Part shown: positions 4,738 to 8,149 of the stretch, piece by piece | How the letters are laid out: each line of letters starts with the position of its first letter | How positions within the stretch are numbered: the stretch's first letter is position 1 | Assembly (NCBI GenBank): GCA_023134755.1 | Contig: JAGLUM010000100.1 | Span: 1 to 8,149 of the forward strand | Direction: 5' to 3' | Length of the DNA stretch: 8,149 nt | Source of the DNA: Fidelibacterota bacterium | GTDB lineage: Bacteria; Fidelibacterota; Fidelibacteria; Fidelibacterales; Fidelibacteraceae | Translations under genes and position numbers: made by a program | Notes under the pieces: generated by a model | Told to the model about the DNA's origin: nothing | The model's database searches: none | What the model saw: the letters and a program-made list of their open reading frames with translations, nothing else

Positions 4738-7422
4738 ATGTGCTTCAAACCAGGTATCGCCAATTCCAATATCAACCTTGAGGGGAACAGCCAGTTTTGC
4801 GGCATTTTCCATAATATGTTTAATGTGTTTCTTTAAAAAATCGTATTCATCCGGATGAACTTCAAATACCAGTTCATCATGTACCTGTAAAATCATTTTT
4901 GACTGCAGCTTATTTTTTTTCATCTGCTCATGAATACGGATCATGGCAATTTTGATAATATCTGCCGCGGTTCCTTGTACCGGCATATTGATAGCCGCAC
5001 GTTTAGCAGCTTCCTGAAGATTGCGGTTTTCGCTGTTGATATCAGGAATATGGCGCATCCGGCCATATAAAGTGGAAACATAACCGTGTTCTTTACAATG
5101 AACCACAGTTTTTTCAATGTATTCTTTCACCCCGGTATAGCGCTCAAAATACGCTTTGATGATGGCAGCGGCATCACCGTGCCCAATACTGAGTTCCTGC
5201 GAAATACGGTGTGCACCCGCACCGTACATAATACCGAAATTAATAACTTTTGCGGTACGGCGCATATCGGGTGTTACATCTGCATCGTCGATATTAAAAA
5301 CCGTTGCCGCGGTACGGGTATGAATATCTGCATTATGTTGAAAGGCTTTAAGCAAATTCGGGTCTTCCGATAAATGTGCCATAATGCGAAGTTCAACCTG
5401 ACTATAATCCGCTGCAAGGATATGCCAGCCTTTCTCCTGTGCACGAAATGCCTTCCTGATCTCTCTGCCCAATTCTGTGCGAATGGGAATATTCTGAAAA
5501 TTTGGATTGGAACTTGATAAACGGCCCGTTGCTGCGATAGTCTGGTTAAAAGAACCGTGGATACGCTTTGTATCAGTATTGATCAATGTGGGAAAAGCAT
5601 CTACATAGGTTGAACGTAATTTACTCAGCATACGGAATGATAAGATCTTTTCCGGCAGCGGGTGCTCGTGTTTTAATTTTTCCAAAACGGTAACATCAGT
5701 TGAAAAGCCTGTTTTAGTCTTTTTTACCACTGGTAATGACAACTTTTCAAAAAGAATATGTCCCAATTGTTTCGGGCTGTTAATATTAAAGACCCCGCCT
5801 GCCAGATCATAGATCTCCTGCATCATTATGGTCATCTTTCTGCCAATATTAGCACTCATTTTACGCAGGAATGGAACATCTACATAGACCCCTTTATGTT
5901 GCATATCTGCCAGCACCCAGATTAACGGTAATTCAATTTCATGAAATACCATGAGCAGGGAGGCTTGTTCAAGTTTTTTATTAAAAATCTCGTATAAGCG
6001 AAATGTTATATCCGCATCTTCGGCTGCATAAAAAGTGATATCTTTGAGAGAAACCTGTGACATCGGAATTTGCTTGCTTTTTTTTGTGCCAATCAAATCG
6101 GTAATGGGTATCATGTGATAATGCAGATAGCGCTCAGCCAGAATATCTAATTTGTAGGAATTCATATCGGGATTCAAAAGATAGGCCGCCAGCATAGTAT
6201 CAAATAATTTTCCCTGTAAGTGAACGCCATGCTGCTGCAATACCAGCATATCAAATTTTATATGCTGCCCAATCTTCATTATATCCGTATTGCTTAAAAC
6301 CGGTTCCAATAGTGCTAAATGTTTTTTGGAATACGGAATATAATATCCTTCCCAAGGTGTAAAAGCAAAAGACAGCCCCACCAGTGGTGCAATCATTGGA
6401 TCGAGTCCATCGGTTTCGGTGTCCACGGCGATCAGTGTCTGCTGTTGTAGCTTTTCGACCAATTCCTGAATATCTTTATCTGTTTCGCAAAGTATATATT
6501 GTTGTTCCTGTGAGGACGATTGAATACCTGCATGATCGCTATCCAGGTTTAAATCACGAATAAATTTAAATAGTTCAAGTGATTGCAGTTTTTCACGCAA
6601 TGCCTCATGTTCATAGCTGTTATCTACGCGCATATCTTCCCAAGAAATGTGCATTGGAACCATGGTGTTAATAGTTGCCAGTTCACGGCTTAGGCGCGCC
6701 ATATCCGCCTGTTCTTGCAATCCTTCACGCACTCGTGTATTGGGTTCTTTCCCAGCATGTGAAAGCACTGCCTCAAGGGACCCGTGTTTCTTCAGCAATT
6801 TTACTGCTGTTTTCTCTCCAATTCCACGAACACCCGGAATATTATCGGAAGAATCTCCCATTAGGCCCAGTAGATCAATGATATGTTCAGGTGGTAAACC
6901 CCATTTTTCTTCCACTTCTTCTCTTCCGTAAACAATTAAAGGGCGTTTTCCTGTTGCCGGAGCGTATAAAAAGATATGTTCCGTGATCAACTGCATAAAA
7001 TCCTTATCACCGGAAACCATATAGGTATCAATATTTTCATTTTCTGCCCGCAATGCGAGCGTTCCAATAATATCATCCGCTTCATATCCCGGAATTTCAA
7101 TGATGGGAATATTCATAGCATTCAGGATATCTTTTATCCATTGAATTTGCGGTCGCATTTCAAAAGGCATCTTTTCACGGGTTGCCTTATACTCGGGATA
7201 TTTTTTATGTCTAAAGGTTTTTTCACGGGAATCAAAGGCAACGGAGAGAAAATCCGGATTTTCATCACGAATAATTTTCAACAATGCATTCAGGAAACCG
7301 TGGGTTGCACTCACATGCCGTCCATCGCTGGTAACCAGAGGACTGCGGATAAGGGCAAAATGCGCGCGGTAAGCAATTGCCATTCCATCAATTATAAATA
7401 ATTTATTTTTTGATACTGCCAT
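4735..7422 (-). CDS. polA: DNA polymerase I with 5' nuclease and 3'-5' exonuclease domains
   Basis: This 895-residue family A polymerase for Okazaki fragment maturation and repair is full length. The 5' nuclease (1-~290) carries metal ligands in IIDGMAIAYRA (Asp12), VAFDSREKTFRH (Asp64), GYEADDIIG (Glu114, Asp116, Asp117), SGDKDF (Asp139, Asp141) and GDSSDNIPG (Asp190, Asp193), then a helix-hairpin-helix. The 3'-5' exonuclease (~305-485) keeps Exo I DTE (Asp334, Glu336), the Exo II Asp391 and Exo III YAAED (Tyr465, Asp469), so proofreading should be active; in Exo II the usual Asn (E. coli Asn420) is His387. The polymerase domain has motif A DYSQVELR (Asp672, Glu677), motif B RRTAKVINFGIMYG (Arg721, Lys725, Phe729, Tyr733) and motif C QVHDELV (Asp849, Glu850). 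Phe729 is the residue type linked to discrimination against dideoxynucleotides. The ATG at 7422 is preceded only by a weak, distant AAGAG. polA is divergent from the gene at 7515; 176 bp separate its stop from nadB. Confidence 0.98.
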   Translation of the reverse strand: MAVSKNKLFIIDGMAIAYRAHFALIRSPLVTSDGRHVSATHGFLNALLKIIRDENPDFLSVAFDSREKTFRHKKYPEYKATREKMPFEMRPQIQWIKDILNAMNIPIIEIPGYEADDIIGTLALRAENENIDTYMVSGDKDFMQLITEHIFLYAPATGKRPLIVYGREEVEEKWGLPPEHIIDLLGLMGDSSDNIPGVRGIGEKTAVKLLKKHGSLEAVLSHAGKEPNTRVREGLQEQADMARLSRELATINTMVPMHISWEDMRVDNSYEHEALREKLQSLELFKFIRDLNLDSDHAGIQSSSQEQQYILCETDKDIQELVEKLQQQTLIAVDTETDGLDPMIAPLVGLSFAFTPWEGYYIPYSKKHLALLEPVLSNTDIMKIGQHIKFDMLVLQQHGVHLQGKLFDTMLAAYLLNPDMNSYKLDILAERYLHYHMIPITDLIGTKKSKQIPMSQVSLKDITFYAAEDADITFRLYEIFNKKLEQASLLMVFHEIELPLIWVLADMQHKGVYVDVPFLRKMSANIGRKMTIMMQEIYDLAGGVFNINSPKQLGHILFEKLSLPVVKKTKTGFSTDVTVLEKLKHEHPLPEKILSFRMLSKLRSTYVDAFPTLINTDTKRIHGSFNQTIAATGRLSSSNPNFQNIPIRTELGREIRKAFRAQEKGWHILAADYSQVELRIMAHLSEDPNLLKAFQHNADIHTRTAATVFNIDDADVTPDMRRTAKVINFGIMYGAGAHRISQELSIGHGDAAAIIKAYFERYTGVKEYIEKTVVHCKEHGYVSTLYGRMRHIPDINSENRNLQEAAKRAAINMPVQGTAADIIKIAMIRIHEQMKKNKLQSKMILQVHDELVFEVHPDEYDFLKKHIKHIMENAAKLAVPLKVDIGIGDTWFEAH

Positions 7423-7514
7423 AATTTTATCATAACTCTTTTAAATTTCGTGATTTTTTTTTATTTTTTCAAGAAATGAATTGTTTTAATAAAAATTTTC
7501 GCTTGAGGATATCG
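7423..7514. promoter_or_regulatory. Divergent intergenic region, presumed promoters
   Basis: This 92-bp, very A+T-rich gap separates the divergent starts of polA (minus) and the secreted amylase-like gene (plus), so promoters for both probably lie here. It contains long T runs at 7454-7469 and the 8-bp palindrome AAAATTTT at 7492-7499, 16 nt before the plus-strand ATG. I could not pick a convincing -35/-10 pair or a Bacteroidetes-type TAnnTTTG element on either strand. Confidence 0.4.
7505..7509 (+). promoter_or_regulatory. Ribosome binding site of the amylase-like lipoprotein gene
   Basis: GAGGA lies 5 nt before the ATG at 7515. It supports this start, which also gives a complete signal peptide. 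Confidence 0.65.
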
Positions 7515-8149
7515 ATGAAAAATATATATAACCTGCTGACTCTATTTGTTCTTGTATTTCTGGCAGCATCCTGTACACAGCAACCCGTAGCAGATCCCCC
7601 AATCTTAAGTAATAAATGGGCAACTGTTTATGATACGGATGCCGAAGGCATATCACAGGTATGGTTTAAAGAATTTCCAAGCAGCAGATTTTCTGGAAGC
7701 ACCTGGGACGACTGGCAGATAAAAAATGCCCGATACCGTTGGCACAAACAAAGTTTTAAGGTCGGAAAACTTGACAGTACTGCAAGTTATCTTTTGACCT
7801 GTAATACGATCGCTAGCACCTCATTGATATGGCTCAACGGTGATTTTCTTGATCAGGTTGATTTTACTGACAGCTATGCGATCAAAATATGTAATTATCT
7901 GCATGAAAATACTTATAATGAAATCATCATCCGGAATGAATATAAAGAAGACTCATTTGGTATTCTTGACCTCAAGATCATTAAAGCATCACCCGATACG
8001 ACGATCAGCAACAAAAAATATGATTATTATTCCATGCCTCTTTATCACGAGCCTGCTTCTTATGTAGATAATCTTATTTTATACGAAGCATATATCCGTA
8101 ACATGTCACCTTCCGGCACCTTTACCGGTCTTGAAAATACCATTTCCCG
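7515..8149 (+). CDS. Lipoprotein, probable GH13 (alpha-amylase family) enzyme, N-terminal part
   Basis: The frame is open from the ATG at 7515 to the window edge, 211 codons, and the 3' part is missing. MKNIYNLLTLFVLVFLAASC is a lipoprotein signal with Cys20 as the lipidated residue, so the protein is exported and membrane-anchored. Residues ~45-155 resemble the beta-sandwich domain that precedes many glycosidase barrels: RWHKQSFKV (75-83) is followed by TCNTIASTSLIWLNGDFL (95-112), matching the usual pattern of a hydrophobic strand and a WLNG turn. Residues 187-203, LILYEAYIRNMSPSGTF, look like the first strand of a GH13 barrel, where forms like YEVFVRNFSPEGTF are common. The likely role is starch, glycogen or maltodextrin breakdown at the cell surface. 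The GH13 catalytic Asp, Glu and Asp lie beyond the edge, so activity and subfamily cannot be judged. Another secreted glycosidase or esterase with a similar N-terminal domain is possible. It is divergent from polA. Confidence 0.65.
   Translation, partial: MKNIYNLLTLFVLVFLAASCTQQPVADPPILSNKWATVYDTDAEGISQVWFKEFPSSRFSGSTWDDWQIKNARYRWHKQSFKVGKLDSTASYLLTCNTIASTSLIWLNGDFLDQVDFTDSYAIKICNYLHENTYNEIIIRNEYKEDSFGILDLKIIKASPDTTISNKKYDYYSMPLYHEPASYVDNLILYEAYIRNMSPSGTFTGLENTIS

Noticed and set aside
6976..7401. 141-codon open frame on the + strand, opposite the 5' end of polA
   Set aside because: It is antisense to the conserved 5' nuclease domain and its translation shows no family features; polA fully accounts for this sequence.
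7840..8067. 75-codon + strand frame near the right edge
   Set aside because: It is in another frame inside the open lipoprotein gene that starts at 7515, which has a signal peptide and ribosome binding site; this one has neither.
1..8149. CRISPR array, tRNA or rRNA gene, insertion sequence or defence cassette
   Set aside because: I saw no regularly spaced direct repeats, tRNA-like cloverleaf, transposase motif or defence-type protein; nearly all sequence is accounted for by housekeeping and envelope genes.

Overview
The window reads as ordinary chromosomal DNA from a Gram-negative bacterium with moderate-to-low G+C. Three of the seven genes encode proteins with lipoprotein signal peptides, and the core genes (dxs, nadB, polA) have standard bacterial architectures. 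The mix of lipoproteins of unknown function, a lipid-anchored serpin and a secreted amylase-family protein fits the Bacteroidetes/FCB superphylum or a neighbouring uncultured lineage. That assignment is an inference from style only; no taxonomic marker was searched.

Layout. The left edge (1-272, + strand) holds the C-terminal end of 1-deoxy-D-xylulose-5-phosphate synthase (dxs). It is followed by an A+T-rich gene for a small lipoprotein of unknown function (301-801, +). After a convergent 77-bp gap the minus strand carries, in transcription order from right to left: polA (DNA polymerase I, 7422-4735), a 176-bp spacer with an unusual repeat and hairpin cluster, nadB (L-aspartate oxidase, 4558-2969), a lipoprotein serpin (2956-1718) and a PlsC-like acyltransferase (1721-879). 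nadB, the serpin and plsC are packed tightly: a 12-bp gap, then a 4-bp ATGA overlap. They look like one transcript. At the right edge a divergent + strand gene starts at 7515 and runs off the window. It encodes a lipoprotein with a beta-sandwich-like N-terminal region that reaches the first strand of a probable GH13 (alpha-amylase family) barrel.

How the genes relate. The operon does not describe one obvious pathway: NAD synthesis (NadB), surface protease defence (serpin) and phospholipid acyl transfer (PlsC-like) are simply co-transcribed. The serpin-plsC overlap implies translational coupling.

Nothing here amounts to a clear new defence, mobile or regulatory system. The points most worth checking are the repeat/hairpin cluster abutting the polA stop codon, the changed motif residues of the PlsC-like enzyme (HX4E and PEKT), the serpin hinge with Lys at P15, and the cut-off secreted amylase-like protein.
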